In this document: positions 14,337-24,657 of the stretch, piece by piece
How positions within the stretch are numbered: the stretch's first letter is position 1
How the letters are laid out: every line of letters starts with the position of its first letter
From: JACVRM01 sp963755085
GTDB taxonomy: Bacteria; Actinomycetota; Thermoleophilia; Gaiellales; Gaiellaceae
Length of the DNA stretch: 64,000 nt
NCBI GenBank assembly: GCA_963755085.1
Contig: CAVWIN010000002.1
Span: 154,805-218,804, forward strand
Direction: 5' to 3'
Translations under genes and position numbers: made by a program
Notes under the pieces: model-generated
What the model saw: the letters and a program-made list of their open reading frames with translations, nothing else
Databases searched by the model: none
What the model was told of the DNA's origin: nothing

Positions 14337-15809
14337 GCGCGATCGCTGCCCGCGCCGGGCCGCACCTGCTCCTCGCTGCCCTCTGCGCCGGGCTGGCGGG
14401 CGCGAACCTGGCGCGCGTCCCGGTCGTGCCGGGGTCGGTCGCGGCCGGGCTGCTCGTGGCCGCGTCGGGCGCCGCACGCGAGCACCGCCTCGCCATGCTG
14501 GCCGCCGCGCTCGCGCTCGCCGGGCTCGTGTGGGGCGGCGCGCGGCTGGACGCGCTCGACCGCAGCCCGCTCACCTCCGAGATCGGCTATGCCGGCCACG
14601 CGCTGCTCGTCGTCACCGGGCCGGCGAAGCACTCGACCTTCGACGATCCGCGTCCCGGCCGAGGCGCGGGCGTTCCACGGCCGTTCGCTGCGGGAGCCGG
14701 TGCTGCTCAAGCTCCCGCCGGGCCGCGCGCCGCCGCAGGGCGCGCTGGTCGACGCGCTCGTGGAGGTGACGGCGCCCCGCGGCCCGCAGAACGGGTTCGA
14801 CGAGGCGACGTACCTCCGGCGCCACGGCGTCCACGTCGTCCTGCGCGGCTCGCATCTGCGGCTGCTCGGGAAGCGAGGCGGCCTGGCGGGGCTCGCCGAC
14901 CGGCTGCGCCGCCACATCGGAGCCACGATGGCGCCGGGCCTCCGCGGCGAGCGGCGGGCGGTCGTCGCTGGGATCGTCCTGGGCGAGGACCAGGGCCTCT
15001 CAAAAGGGCTGGCGGATGCGTTCCGGGCCTCGGGCCTCTATCACCTGCTCGCCGTGAGCGGGCAGAACGTGCTGATCATCGTGGGAGGCGTCGTGACGCT
15101 CTGCCTGGTGCTCGGCGTCTCCCGGCTCGTCGGCGAGGCGGTCGCGATCGTTGCCGTGCTCGGCTACCTCGCCGCGGTCGGCTGGCAGCCGTCCGTCGTC
15201 CGGGCCGGCGTGGCCGGCGTGCTCGGCTCGCTGGCGTGGCTCACCGCGCGGCCGCGCGATCGCTGGTACTTCCTGCTTGCCGGGGCCGCGGTGCTGCTCG
15301 CCTGGAACCCGTACGCGCTGCTGGACCCGGGCTTCCAGCTCTCGTTCGGCGCCGTCGTCGCGATCTTCATCGGCGTCGCACGTGTCGGCCGGAGAGTCGA
15401 GGGCTACCCGCTGCCTCGCATGGCCGCCGATGCGCTCACCGTCTCGCTCGTCTGCAGCGTCGCGACGGCGCCGATCTTGCTCCTCCAGTTCGGGGCCGTG
15501 CCGCTCTACGCACTGCCGGCGAACATGTTCGCGGCGCCGGCGGTTGCGCCCCTGCTCGGCTGTGCGCTGATCTCGGCGGCGATCCACCCGATCGTGCCGG
15601 CCGCGTGCGCGCCGCTGGCGCAGCTGGAGGGCCTGCTCGCCGCCTACCTCGCGGCCGTCGCGCGCGGCGTCGCCGCCCTGCCGTATGCCCGGTTGACCCC
15701 CACGCAGACGCTGGTCGGTGCGTGCGTGGCGGTCGTCGCCGTGGTCGCGGTGCGCCGCAGTATGGTCTCGCCATGGCGTCCGATCCGCTCCGCCCCGCCT
15801 ACCTTCTGA
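14333..15809 (+). CDS. comEC: competence channel ComEC, frameshifted near 14640, no C-terminal MBL domain
   Basis: Inner-membrane channel for single-stranded DNA uptake. From GTG 14333 the first frame carries three or four helices and the start of the OB-like DUF4131 region. At about 14640-14650 the reading moves one base on, and the rest is in the frame ending at 15809. That part has the competence-domain signature LYHLLAVSGQNVLIIVGG and about ten helices. The repaired protein is about 490 residues. It ends after the channel domain, so the metallo-beta-lactamase-like domain of long ComEC proteins is missing. The 3' end overlaps holA by 37 bases. Confidence 0.87.
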
Positions 15810-16723
15810 CCGGCAGCGACCGCCCGAAGATCTCCCGTGCCGTCGCCCGCCTGCGCGGCCGGTTCGGCGAGGAGACGATCGAGCACCTCTTCGCCGAGAC
15901 GACGACGGGCGAGGACGCGGTCGCGTCCTGCAACGCGCTGGGCCTCTTCGGCGACGGCGGCCGGCTCGTCATCGTCGACGGGGTGGACAAGTGGAAGGCC
16001 GCCGACGCCCAGGCCGTCGCCGGCTACCTCGAGAGCCCGACGCCCGAGACGGTGCTCGCACTGATCGCGCAGGAGCTGAAGTCCGAGGCGCCGCTGGTCA
16101 AGGCGGTCGCGAAGGGCGGGGAGGTGCTCCAGTGGGATGTCTCCAAGCGCCGCCTGCCCGGCTGGGTCGCCGAGCAGTTCAAGCGCCTCGGCGTGCAGGC
16201 CGACCGCGACGCCTGCGAGACGCTCGTGGCGCTCGTCGGCGACGACCTCGCCGAGCTCGAGAGCGAGATCGAGAAGCTCGCCACCTGGGCGGGCAATGAG
16301 CCTGTCGGCTCCCGCGACGTCGAGCTGCTCGCCGTCCACTCGCGCGAGGCGCCGAGCTGGGGGCTGTCGGACGCGTGGGGATCGCGCGACGTCGGCGAGG
16401 TGCTCGCTGTCTACGAGTCAGAGGTGCACCGCGCCGAGCCGTTCCTCGTCGGCTCGCGGCTCGCGTCGCACGTGACGCTCGTCCGCAACGCGCAGCGGCT
16501 CGCCGCCAAGGGCAAGGCGACGCGGGACATCGCGAAGACGCTCGGCGTCCACGAGTTCCGCGTGCGTAAGGCGCTCGGCCACGCCGACCACTACTCGCCC
16601 GACGAGTTGAACGACGCGCTCGTCCGGCTGGCGGGCCTCGACGCCGCGCTCAAGGGCAACAGCCGCCGTCCGGCGGACGTGGAGCTCGAGCTCGCGCTCG
16701 TCGATGTGACCCGGAAGCGCTAA
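15773..16723 (+). CDS. holA: DNA polymerase III delta subunit
   Basis: Clamp-loader subunit that opens the sliding clamp. It has 316 residues. It starts ASDPLRPAYLLTGSDRPKI and shows the AAA-like N-domain and the C-terminal collar domain, with LVGSRLASHVTLVRNAQRLA and the closing ADVELELALVDV. ATG 15773 follows TATGGT (15761-15766) by six bases, suggesting its own leaderless transcript inside comEC. The stop interlocks with the convergent rpsT stop (CTAA at 16720-16723). Confidence 0.92.
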   Translation: MASDPLRPAYLLTGSDRPKISRAVARLRGRFGEETIEHLFAETTTGEDAVASCNALGLFGDGGRLVIVDGVDKWKAADAQAVAGYLESPTPETVLALIAQELKSEAPLVKAVAKGGEVLQWDVSKRRLPGWVAEQFKRLGVQADRDACETLVALVGDDLAELESEIEKLATWAGNEPVGSRDVELLAVHSREAPSWGLSDAWGSRDVGEVLAVYESEVHRAEPFLVGSRLASHVTLVRNAQRLAAKGKATRDIAKTLGVHEFRVRKALGHADHYSPDELNDALVRLAGLDAALKGNSRRPADVELELALVDVTRKR

Positions 16724-16983
16724 GAGCTCGAGCCGACGAGGCGCGAGGCCTGCGCCTTCTTGCGCGCGGCCTGGTTCCTGTGGATCGCCCCGCGCGCGGC
16801 GGCGCGATCGATCCAGCGCTGGAGCTCGAGGTGCTCGCTGGCGACCTTGTCGGCGTCGCCCTCCTCGACGGCCGCGCTGAGGCGCCGCGAGAGGGTCTTG
16901 ATCGTCGACCGGTAGCGCAGGTTCTCGAGGCGCTCCCGCGCCGCGGTCCGGACACGCTTCTTCTGCTGCTGGATATTGGCCAT
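16720..16983 (-). CDS. rpsT: 30S ribosomal protein S20
   Basis: Primary 16S rRNA-binding protein of the small subunit. It has 87 residues, very basic, and begins ANIQQQKKRVRTAARERLEN, the S20 signature. It ends with KKAQASRLVG. ATG at 16983. The placement next to holA and before lepA is typical of many bacteria. Confidence 0.97.
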   Translation of the reverse strand: MANIQQQKKRVRTAARERLENLRYRSTIKTLSRRLSAAVEEGDADKVASEHLELQRWIDRAAARGAIHRNQAARKKAQASRLVGSSS

Positions 16984-17064
16984 GCGTAGAAATGCCCGCA
17001 CCGGCGGGCCGGCGGATCGTAGCAGAGCTCTCGAGCGCGATCGGGTGGCGGCAGGTGCCCTCCC

Positions 17065-17070
17065 TATACT
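17065..17070 (+). promoter_or_regulatory. -10 hexamer TATACT for leaderless murJ
   Basis: TATACT ends seven bases before the murJ GTG at 17078. No Shine-Dalgarno sequence fits in the gap. Confidence 0.65.
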
Positions 17071-17077
17071 CGCCCGC

Positions 17078-18643
17078 GTGGAGACGCACACCAGGCGGCG
17101 GCGGCTCGCCTGGTCGACCGCGGTCTTCTCGCTCGCCACCGGCCTGTCGCGCATTCTTGGGCTTCTCCGCGAGGTCGTGGCGCGCGGCTACTTCGGCGTC
17201 AACGGCTCTATCAACGCGTTCGACGTCGCTTTTCTGATCCCGAACACGATCCGGGCGCTGGTCGCGGACGCCGCGCTCTCCGGCGCCTTCGTGCCCGTGT
17301 TCGGCGACCTGCTCGAGCGCGGCGAGCGCGCCCGTGCCTGGCGCGTGGCATCGAGCCTGCTCTGGCTCGTTCTGCTCGTGCTGACCGGGATCACCGCGTT
17401 CTTCATCCTGATCGCGCCGCTGGTCATGCGGGCGTTCGGCTACGGCGAGCTCGCCACCGGCCTGGCCCGCGTCCTCTTCCCGATCGTGGTGCTGCTCGGC
17501 GTCTTCGGCATCCTCGTCGGCGTCCTGAACAGCTACGACGAGTTCGCCATCCCGGCCCTGTCGCCCGTGGTCTGGAACGTCGCGATCATCATCGGCCTCG
17601 TCATCGGCGTCCCTCGCGCGCACGGCATCGACGCCAAGCTCTACGTCTACGCCGCGTCGATCCTCATCGCGACGATCATCCAGACGCTGCTGCCGATCCC
17701 GTGGCTGCGCGGGCGCGACGGCCACCTCCACCTCGTGCTCGACTGGCGCGATCCGGCTGTCCGCCGCGTCTTCGTCCTGATGCTGCCGATCTCGATCGGC
17801 CTCGGCCTGATCAACATCAACGCGGTCGTCGACACCTTCTTCGCGGCCCGGTACATCGACCGGTACCAGGCGCCGAGTGCGATCAACGCCGCGTTCCGCC
17901 TGTACATGCTCCCGCAGGGCATGTTCTCGGTGGCCGTGGCGACGGTGCTGTTCCCGACGCTCACCCGGCTCGCGTCGCGCAACGACATCCCGGCGTTCAA
18001 GAACACCGTCAATGCAGGCCTCCGCCAGATCGCCTTTCTGCTGGTCCCCGCGAGCATCTTCACGGCCGTGCTGGCCGAGCCGATCGTCCGTCTCGTCTAC
18101 GAGCGCGGCCGGTTCACGTCGGGGCAGACCCATGTCGTCGCCGGCGCACTCGCGGCCTTCGCCCTCGGCCTGACGTTCAACGGGTTCATGCTCATGCTGA
18201 ACCGCGGCTTCTTCAGCCTGCAGATCCCGTGGCTGCCGACGTGGGTCGCGCTGGGCAACCTCGGCCTGAACGCCGTCCTCGACGCGGCGTTCTTCTCGCT
18301 CGGCGTCTGGGGGCTTCCGCTCGCGACCGCCCTCGTCAACATCGCCGGGACCGCCGCGCTCCTGATCTTGCTGCGCCGCCGGCTGGGCGGTCTCGAGCTC
18401 GGGGCGAGCGCGTCTGCGTTCGGCCGCATCATCATCGCCAGCATCCCTGTGGCGATCGTCAGCTTCGGCGTGTGGTGGGCGCTCGACGACGCGCTCGGCC
18501 ACGACCGCTTCATCACGCAGCTCATCTCGGTGACGGCGGCGATCGTCTCCGGCGCCGCGGTCTACCTGGTCGCCTGCCGCGCCCTCCGGGTGCAGGAGCT
18601 GAGGGCGCTACTCTCACTTCGAGGGCGCTTCCGCAGCGCCTAG
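17078..18643 (+). CDS. murJ: lipid II flippase MurJ
   Basis: MOP-superfamily membrane protein that flips lipid II for peptidoglycan synthesis. It has 521 residues and about 14 transmembrane segments. Family motifs include STAVFSLATGLSRILGLLRE near the start and RVLFPIVVLLGVFGILVGVLN. GTG 17078 was chosen over the longer open frame from 16976 because it follows the TATACT -10 and starts just before the first conserved helix. It is followed after six bases by lepA. Confidence 0.92.
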   Translation: METHTRRRRLAWSTAVFSLATGLSRILGLLREVVARGYFGVNGSINAFDVAFLIPNTIRALVADAALSGAFVPVFGDLLERGERARAWRVASSLLWLVLLVLTGITAFFILIAPLVMRAFGYGELATGLARVLFPIVVLLGVFGILVGVLNSYDEFAIPALSPVVWNVAIIIGLVIGVPRAHGIDAKLYVYAASILIATIIQTLLPIPWLRGRDGHLHLVLDWRDPAVRRVFVLMLPISIGLGLININAVVDTFFAARYIDRYQAPSAINAAFRLYMLPQGMFSVAVATVLFPTLTRLASRNDIPAFKNTVNAGLRQIAFLLVPASIFTAVLAEPIVRLVYERGRFTSGQTHVVAGALAAFALGLTFNGFMLMLNRGFFSLQIPWLPTWVALGNLGLNAVLDAAFFSLGVWGLPLATALVNIAGTAALLILLRRRLGGLELGASASAFGRIIIASIPVAIVSFGVWWALDDALGHDRFITQLISVTAAIVSGAAVYLVACRALRVQELRALLSLRGRFRSA

Positions 18644-18649
18644 AGGCCT

Positions 18650-20433
<1,784 letters not shown>

Positions 20434-20437
<4 letters not shown>

Positions 20438-21537
20438 GCGGCGTCCGGCACCTCTACGTGCACCTGCCGTTCTGCGCGCACCGCTGCGGCTACTGCGACT
20501 TCGTCACCGCGGTCGGCGCGCTCGACCGGCACGGGCCGTACGTCGACGGGCTGCTGGCCGAGCTCGAGGTCGAGCGCGGCCTGCTGGCCCCGGCGCTCGA
20601 CACCGTCTTCCTCGGCGGCGGGACGCCCACGTTCACGAAGCCGGAGGCGCTGGTGCGGCTGCTCACCGCGTTGCCCGCTGCCACCGAGGTGACCGTCGAG
20701 GCGAATCCGGAGACGGTGACCCCCGCCCTCGCCGCGCTGCTCCGCGAGGGCGGCGTGAACCGCGTCTCGCTCGGCGCCCAGAGCTTCCAGCCGGCGCTGC
20801 TCGCGACGCTCGAGCGTGTTGCCGGACCGGACGACGTCCGACGTGCCGTGCACACTCTTCGTGATGCCGGATTTGACAACATCTCGCTCGACCTCATCTA
20901 CGGCATCCCCGGCCAGGGCGCCGCCGACCTCGAGCGCGATCTCGCCGAGGCGCTCGCGCTCGAGCCGGAGCACCTGTCCTGCTACGAGCTCGAGGCGAAG
21001 CCGGGGACGCGCTTCACGCACGCGCACGGGGAGGAGCTCGCCCGCCAGGCGGAGGCGATGGAGGGCTACTTCGAGCGCGTCGTCGACACGCTGACCGGCG
21101 CCGGCTACCGGTGGTACGAGACGGCCAATTTCTGCCGACCCGACACCGGGCGGGATCTGCGCGCACAGCACAACCTGGGCTACTGGCACGGGCGCGACTA
21201 CCTCGGGCTCGGCGTGGGCGCCGTCTCCACGGTGCGCGGGCGGCGCTGGCGGACGACGCCGAGCGTGGGGAGGTACCTCGCCGGCCTGGCCGATGGTCGC
21301 CGGCCGGAGCGCGACGTCGAGCAGCTCGACCGCGCGACGCAGCAGGCAGAGCGCGTCCTGCTCGGGCTGCGCCTCGACGAGCCTCTCGCGCTCGACGGCC
21401 TCGGCGACGCCTTCGACGCGGCCGGGCTGGAGCGGGTGGAGCGCCTCGGGCTCGCCGTTCGCGAGGGCGGGACGGTCACGCTCACCCCGCGTGGGCGGCT
21501 GCTCGGCGGCGGGGTCACCGCCGCGGTTCTCGCGTAA
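20434..21537 (+). CDS. hemW: HemW-type radical SAM protein
   Basis: Radical SAM enzyme or heme chaperone related to coproporphyrinogen III oxidase HemN. It has 367 residues. The CxxxCxxC cluster motif is C-A-H-R-C-G-Y-C at residues 14-21 within YVHLPFCAHRCGYCDF, followed by FLGGGTPT. The shorter C-terminus and the neighbours lepA and hrcA indicate HemW rather than a true HemN. Confidence 0.92.
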
Positions 21538-21568
21538 CCGCCCGGGCGGGAATTTGCCTGCACAGCGA

Positions 21569-21574
21569 TACAAT
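21569..21574 (+). promoter_or_regulatory. -10 hexamer TACAAT for leaderless hrcA
   Basis: TACAAT ends eight bases before the hrcA GTG at 21583. No CIRCE element (inverted TTAGCACTC) is visible between hemW and hrcA, so HrcA autoregulation by the standard operator is not supported here. Confidence 0.6.
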
Positions 21575-21582
21575 CAGCGGCC

Positions 21583-22608
21583 GTGATCGACCTCACCGAA
21601 CGCCAGCAGGAAGTCCTGCGCTGCGTCGTCGAGGAGTACGTCCGCACCGGGCAGCCGGTCGGCTCGAAGCACCTCGTCGAGACCGCCGGTCTGCGCTTCT
21701 CGCCGTCGACCGTGCGTGCCGAGCTGGCCGAGCTCGAGGCGCGTGGGCTGCTCACGCACCCGCACACCTCGGCGGGCCGCGTCCCTACCGACCGCGGCTA
21801 CCGGCTGTACGTCGACGGGCTGATGGAGCGGCTCGGGCGGCCGCTGAGCTTCCCGCTCGACCTCTCGGTGAACGCGGGCGAGGTCGACGCGACGCTGCAG
21901 GCGACGACCGAGGCGCTCTCCGAGCTCACGCGCCTGCTCGCGCTGGTGTCCGCGCCGCCGCTCCAGGCCGCGACCGTCCGCCACGTTGAGGTGCTGCTGC
22001 TTCAGCCGCACATCGCGATGGTGGTGGTGATCACGTCCACGGGCGGCGTCAGCAAGCGCGTCCTGACCTTCGAGATGCCGGTCGATCCTGGCCTCCCGAA
22101 GTGGGCCGGCGAGTACCTCGTGGAGCAGGTGGTCGGCCTCAACCTCGGCACCCGGGCGCTGCGGCAGCGCTTCGAGGATCCCGCTCTCGACGTGCGCGAG
22201 CGCGCCTTCCTGCAGCTGCTCTGGCCGGCGTTCTCCGGCCTGGACGCGGACGACCGCCGGCTCTTCGTGGGGGGCGCAGCCGACCTGTTGAACGAGCTGC
22301 GGTCGGCGGATTTCGAGGGCTACCGCAGCCTGCTCGACGTGCTCGAGCGGCGCGCGGCGCTCCTCGAGGTGCTCGCCGGCGCACTGGAGCCCGAGCGGAC
22401 GTTCGTCCGCGTCGGCCCCGAGCTGGCGCACCCCGGACTGCGCGACGTTGCGCTCGTCGGCGCCTCGTACGGCGTCGTCAACCGCACGCTCGGGGCAGTC
22501 AGCCTGCTCGGCCCGCTGCGCATGGACTACGCGACCGCGATCCAGTCCGTCCGGGCCGCAGCGACCGAGCTCTCACGCTTCGCCGAGAGCTACTACGCCG
22601 ACAACTGA
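21583..22608 (+). CDS. hrcA: heat-inducible transcription repressor HrcA
   Basis: Repressor of class-I heat-shock genes. It has 341 residues. The N-terminal winged helix reads LTERQQEVLRCVVEEYVRTG, then GSKHLVETAGLRFSPSTVR; the wing GLLTHPHTSAGRVPTDRGYR is the most conserved part of the family. A GAF-like inserted domain follows. GTG 21583. dnaJ follows after 21 bases. Confidence 0.95.
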   Translation: MIDLTERQQEVLRCVVEEYVRTGQPVGSKHLVETAGLRFSPSTVRAELAELEARGLLTHPHTSAGRVPTDRGYRLYVDGLMERLGRPLSFPLDLSVNAGEVDATLQATTEALSELTRLLALVSAPPLQAATVRHVEVLLLQPHIAMVVVITSTGGVSKRVLTFEMPVDPGLPKWAGEYLVEQVVGLNLGTRALRQRFEDPALDVRERAFLQLLWPAFSGLDADDRRLFVGGAADLLNELRSADFEGYRSLLDVLERRAALLEVLAGALEPERTFVRVGPELAHPGLRDVALVGASYGVVNRTLGAVSLLGPLRMDYATAIQSVRAAATELSRFAESYYADN

Positions 22609-22629
22609 GGTCGTCTCTACGCTTCGCTG

Positions 22630-23748
22630 ATGGCGACGACGGGGCGCGACTACTACGAGCTGCTGGGCGTCGCGCGCGACGCGGGCGACGACGAGATCAA
22701 GCGCGCCTTTCGCCGCCGCGCGCGCGAGCTGCACCCCGACGTCTCCGAGGCGCCGGACGCGAAGGAGCGCTTCGCCGAGGTCGCCGAGGCGTACGAGGTC
22801 CTGTCCAAGCGCGAGACCCGCGAGGTCTACGACCGCTACGGCCACGCCGGGCTGCGCAACGGCGGCTTCTCGGCCTCCCAGTTCGACTTCGGCAACCTCG
22901 CCGACGTCTTCTCGGCCTTCTTCGGCGACGACCTGCTCGGCGGCGTCGGTCGCCGGAGCCGCGGCGGCGACGTCGCCGCCTACGTCGAGATCGACCTCCG
23001 CGAGGCGGCCAGCGGCGTCCGCAGGCAGGTGCCGATCCAGGTCGCGGTCACCTGCACGCGCTGCGACGGCTCCGGCGCCGAGCCCGGCACCGACGTCAGC
23101 ACCTGCCCGACATGCGGCGGCGCCGGCCGGGTGAACCAGGTCTCGCGCAGCGTCTTCGGCGAGTTCGTCCGCTCGGCCGCCTGCCCCACCTGCGGCGGTA
23201 GCGGCCAGGTCATCGCGACCCCGTGCCGCGAGTGCCGAGGCGACGGGCGCGTCGTCGAGAAGCGCTCGCTCGACGTCGACATCCCGGCCGGGATCCACGA
23301 CGGGCAGCGCATCCGCATCTCGGGCGAGGGCCACGCCGGCATCCCCGGCGCCCGCGCCGGCGACGTCTATGTCGGTGTCACGGTCCGCCCGGACCGTGAC
23401 TTCGTCCGCGACGGCGACGACATCTACTCGGGCGTGACGCTGACGATCACCGATGCAGCGCTCGGCGCGACCGTCACGGTGCCGACGCTCGACGGCGAGA
23501 CCGAGCTCGAGTTCGAGCCGGGCACGCAGCCGGGCGAGGTGCGCACCCTGCGCGGCAAGGGCATGCCCGTGCTGCAGGGGTTCGGCCGCGGCAACCAGCA
23601 CGTGCGGGTCACGGTCGCCGTCCCGCGCCGCCTGACCGAGGAGCAGCGCGACCTGCTCCGCAGCTTCGGCGAGTCGGGCGGCGCCGAGACGTACGACGCG
23701 GACGACGACGAGGGGTTCTTCCACAAGCTGAAGAGCGCGTTCCGCTGA
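22630..23748 (+). CDS. dnaJ: chaperone DnaJ
   Basis: Hsp40 co-chaperone that stimulates DnaK ATPase. It has 372 residues. The J-domain (residues 6-70) holds the HPD triad in ARELHPDVSEAP. A phenylalanine-rich linker follows. The zinc region has four CxxCxGxG motifs (CTRCDGSG, CPTCGGAG, CPTCGGSG, CRECRGDG), and the C-terminal substrate-binding domains complete the protein. It is in operon with hrcA. Directly after the stop lies a 160-nt inverted repeat. Confidence 0.96.
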   Translation: MATTGRDYYELLGVARDAGDDEIKRAFRRRARELHPDVSEAPDAKERFAEVAEAYEVLSKRETREVYDRYGHAGLRNGGFSASQFDFGNLADVFSAFFGDDLLGGVGRRSRGGDVAAYVEIDLREAASGVRRQVPIQVAVTCTRCDGSGAEPGTDVSTCPTCGGAGRVNQVSRSVFGEFVRSAACPTCGGSGQVIATPCRECRGDGRVVEKRSLDVDIPAGIHDGQRIRISGEGHAGIPGARAGDVYVGVTVRPDRDFVRDGDDIYSGVTLTITDAALGATVTVPTLDGETELEFEPGTQPGEVRTLRGKGMPVLQGFGRGNQHVRVTVAVPRRLTEEQRDLLRSFGESGGAETYDADDDEGFFHKLKSAFR

Positions 23749-23908
23749 GGCTCGAGCCGAAAATCCGCCGCCGTCGGGGGCGTTCCAGACCAAGCAGGGC
23801 AGTGCGCTCGGTCAGCGTGCGTAGCAGCGCTACGTGCGGTGACCGAGCGCGCTGATCCGGCGCTGTGTCTGGGGCGTCATCCGGCCCGGCGGATTTTCAG
23901 TTCGAGCC
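23749..23908. repeat. 160-nt imperfect palindrome between dnaJ and prmA
   Basis: Outer arms: GGCTCGA (23749-23755) with TCGAGCC (23902-23908), and GAAAATCCGCCG (23759-23770) with CGGCGGATTTTC (23887-23898), both perfect. Middle: CCAGAC with GTCTGG. Inner arms: CAGTGCGCTCGGTCA (23800-23814) with TGACCGAGCGCGCTG (23840-23854), one G-U pair. The tip is GTAGC-agc-GCTAC. It starts one base after the dnaJ stop and covers the most likely prmA start. No T tract follows on either strand. It may be a structured RNA, a two-way terminator or a MITE-like insertion. Confidence 0.85.
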
Positions 23909-24647
23909 TCTAGTCCGCGCGTCGATACCGGTGCCGCCCGAGGAGGCGGAGGCCGCCGTCGCGCAGCTGCTCGAGCTCGTCCCGGCCGGCCACGAGGTCA
24001 CGACCACCGGGCTGGCGGCGTACGTGGACGAGCAGCAGCTCGTCGCGCTGCGAGCTGCCTTCCCGGCGCTCACGGTCGAGGAGGTCGAGCCCGGCTGGGA
24101 GGACGCCTGGCGTCGCTTCCACACGGGGATCCGCATCGGCCCGCTCTGGGTCGGCCCGCCCTGGGAGCAGCCGCCCGTGGACGCCGTCACCGTCGTCATC
24201 GACCCCGGCCGCGCCTTCGGCACCGGCGCCCACCCGACGACGCGCCTCGCGCTCGAGCTGCTCGCCGAGCTCGAGCCGGGCAGCCTGCTCGACGTCGGTT
24301 GCGGCTCGGGAGTGATCGCCATCGCTGCGGCCAGGCTCGGCTTCGCGCCGGTGCGGGCCAGCGACACCGACCCGGTCGCCGTCGAGGTCACACGCGAGAA
24401 CGCGGAGCGAAACGGCGTCGCCGTCGAGGCGGCAGTGCTGGACGCACGCACCGACGCGCTAGCGGCAGACGTCGTCGTCGCCAACATCGCGCTGGACGTC
24501 GTCGAGGCGCTCGCGCCACGCGTCCGCTGCCGGAACCTCGTGCTCTCCGGCTATCTGTCCGGCGACCGTCCGGTCGTCGCCGGGCTCGTGCATGTTGCCC
24601 GGCGAGAGCGTGACGGGTGGGCGGCCGATTCGTACCGACCGGAGTAG
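23865..24647 (+). CDS. prmA: ribosomal protein L11 methyltransferase
   Basis: SAM-dependent methyltransferase that modifies ribosomal protein L11. It has 260 residues from GTG 23865. The SAM site is SLLDVGCGSGVIAIAAARLG, and the PrmA motif DPGRAFGTGAHPTTRLALELL is intact. The start is uncertain: the first 20 residues are encoded within the right arm of the large palindrome and do not look like the family. The conserved part begins at ASIPVPPEEAEAAVAQL; a later GTG lies at about 23931. The stop overlaps the -10 of the next gene. Confidence 0.88.
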   Translation: MSGASSGPADFQFEPLVRASIPVPPEEAEAAVAQLLELVPAGHEVTTTGLAAYVDEQQLVALRAAFPALTVEEVEPGWEDAWRRFHTGIRIGPLWVGPPWEQPPVDAVTVVIDPGRAFGTGAHPTTRLALELLAELEPGSLLDVGCGSGVIAIAAARLGFAPVRASDTDPVAVEVTRENAERNGVAVEAAVLDARTDALAADVVVANIALDVVEALAPRVRCRNLVLSGYLSGDRPVVAGLVHVARRERDGWAADSYRPE

Positions 24648-24650
24648 CAT
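24645..24650 (+). promoter_or_regulatory. -10 hexamer TAGCAT for leaderless mtaB
   Basis: TAGCAT starts on the prmA stop codon and ends seven bases before the GTG at 24658. No Shine-Dalgarno site is visible. Confidence 0.5.
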
Positions 24651-24657
24651 CGCCCGC

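Noticed and set aside
21538..21582. CIRCE operator before hrcA.
   Set aside because: No inverted TTAGCACTC-like arms are present in the short gap.
23749..23864. Simple Rho-independent terminator after dnaJ.
   Set aside because: The palindrome is far longer than a terminator, has no T tract, and extends into the prmA coding region.
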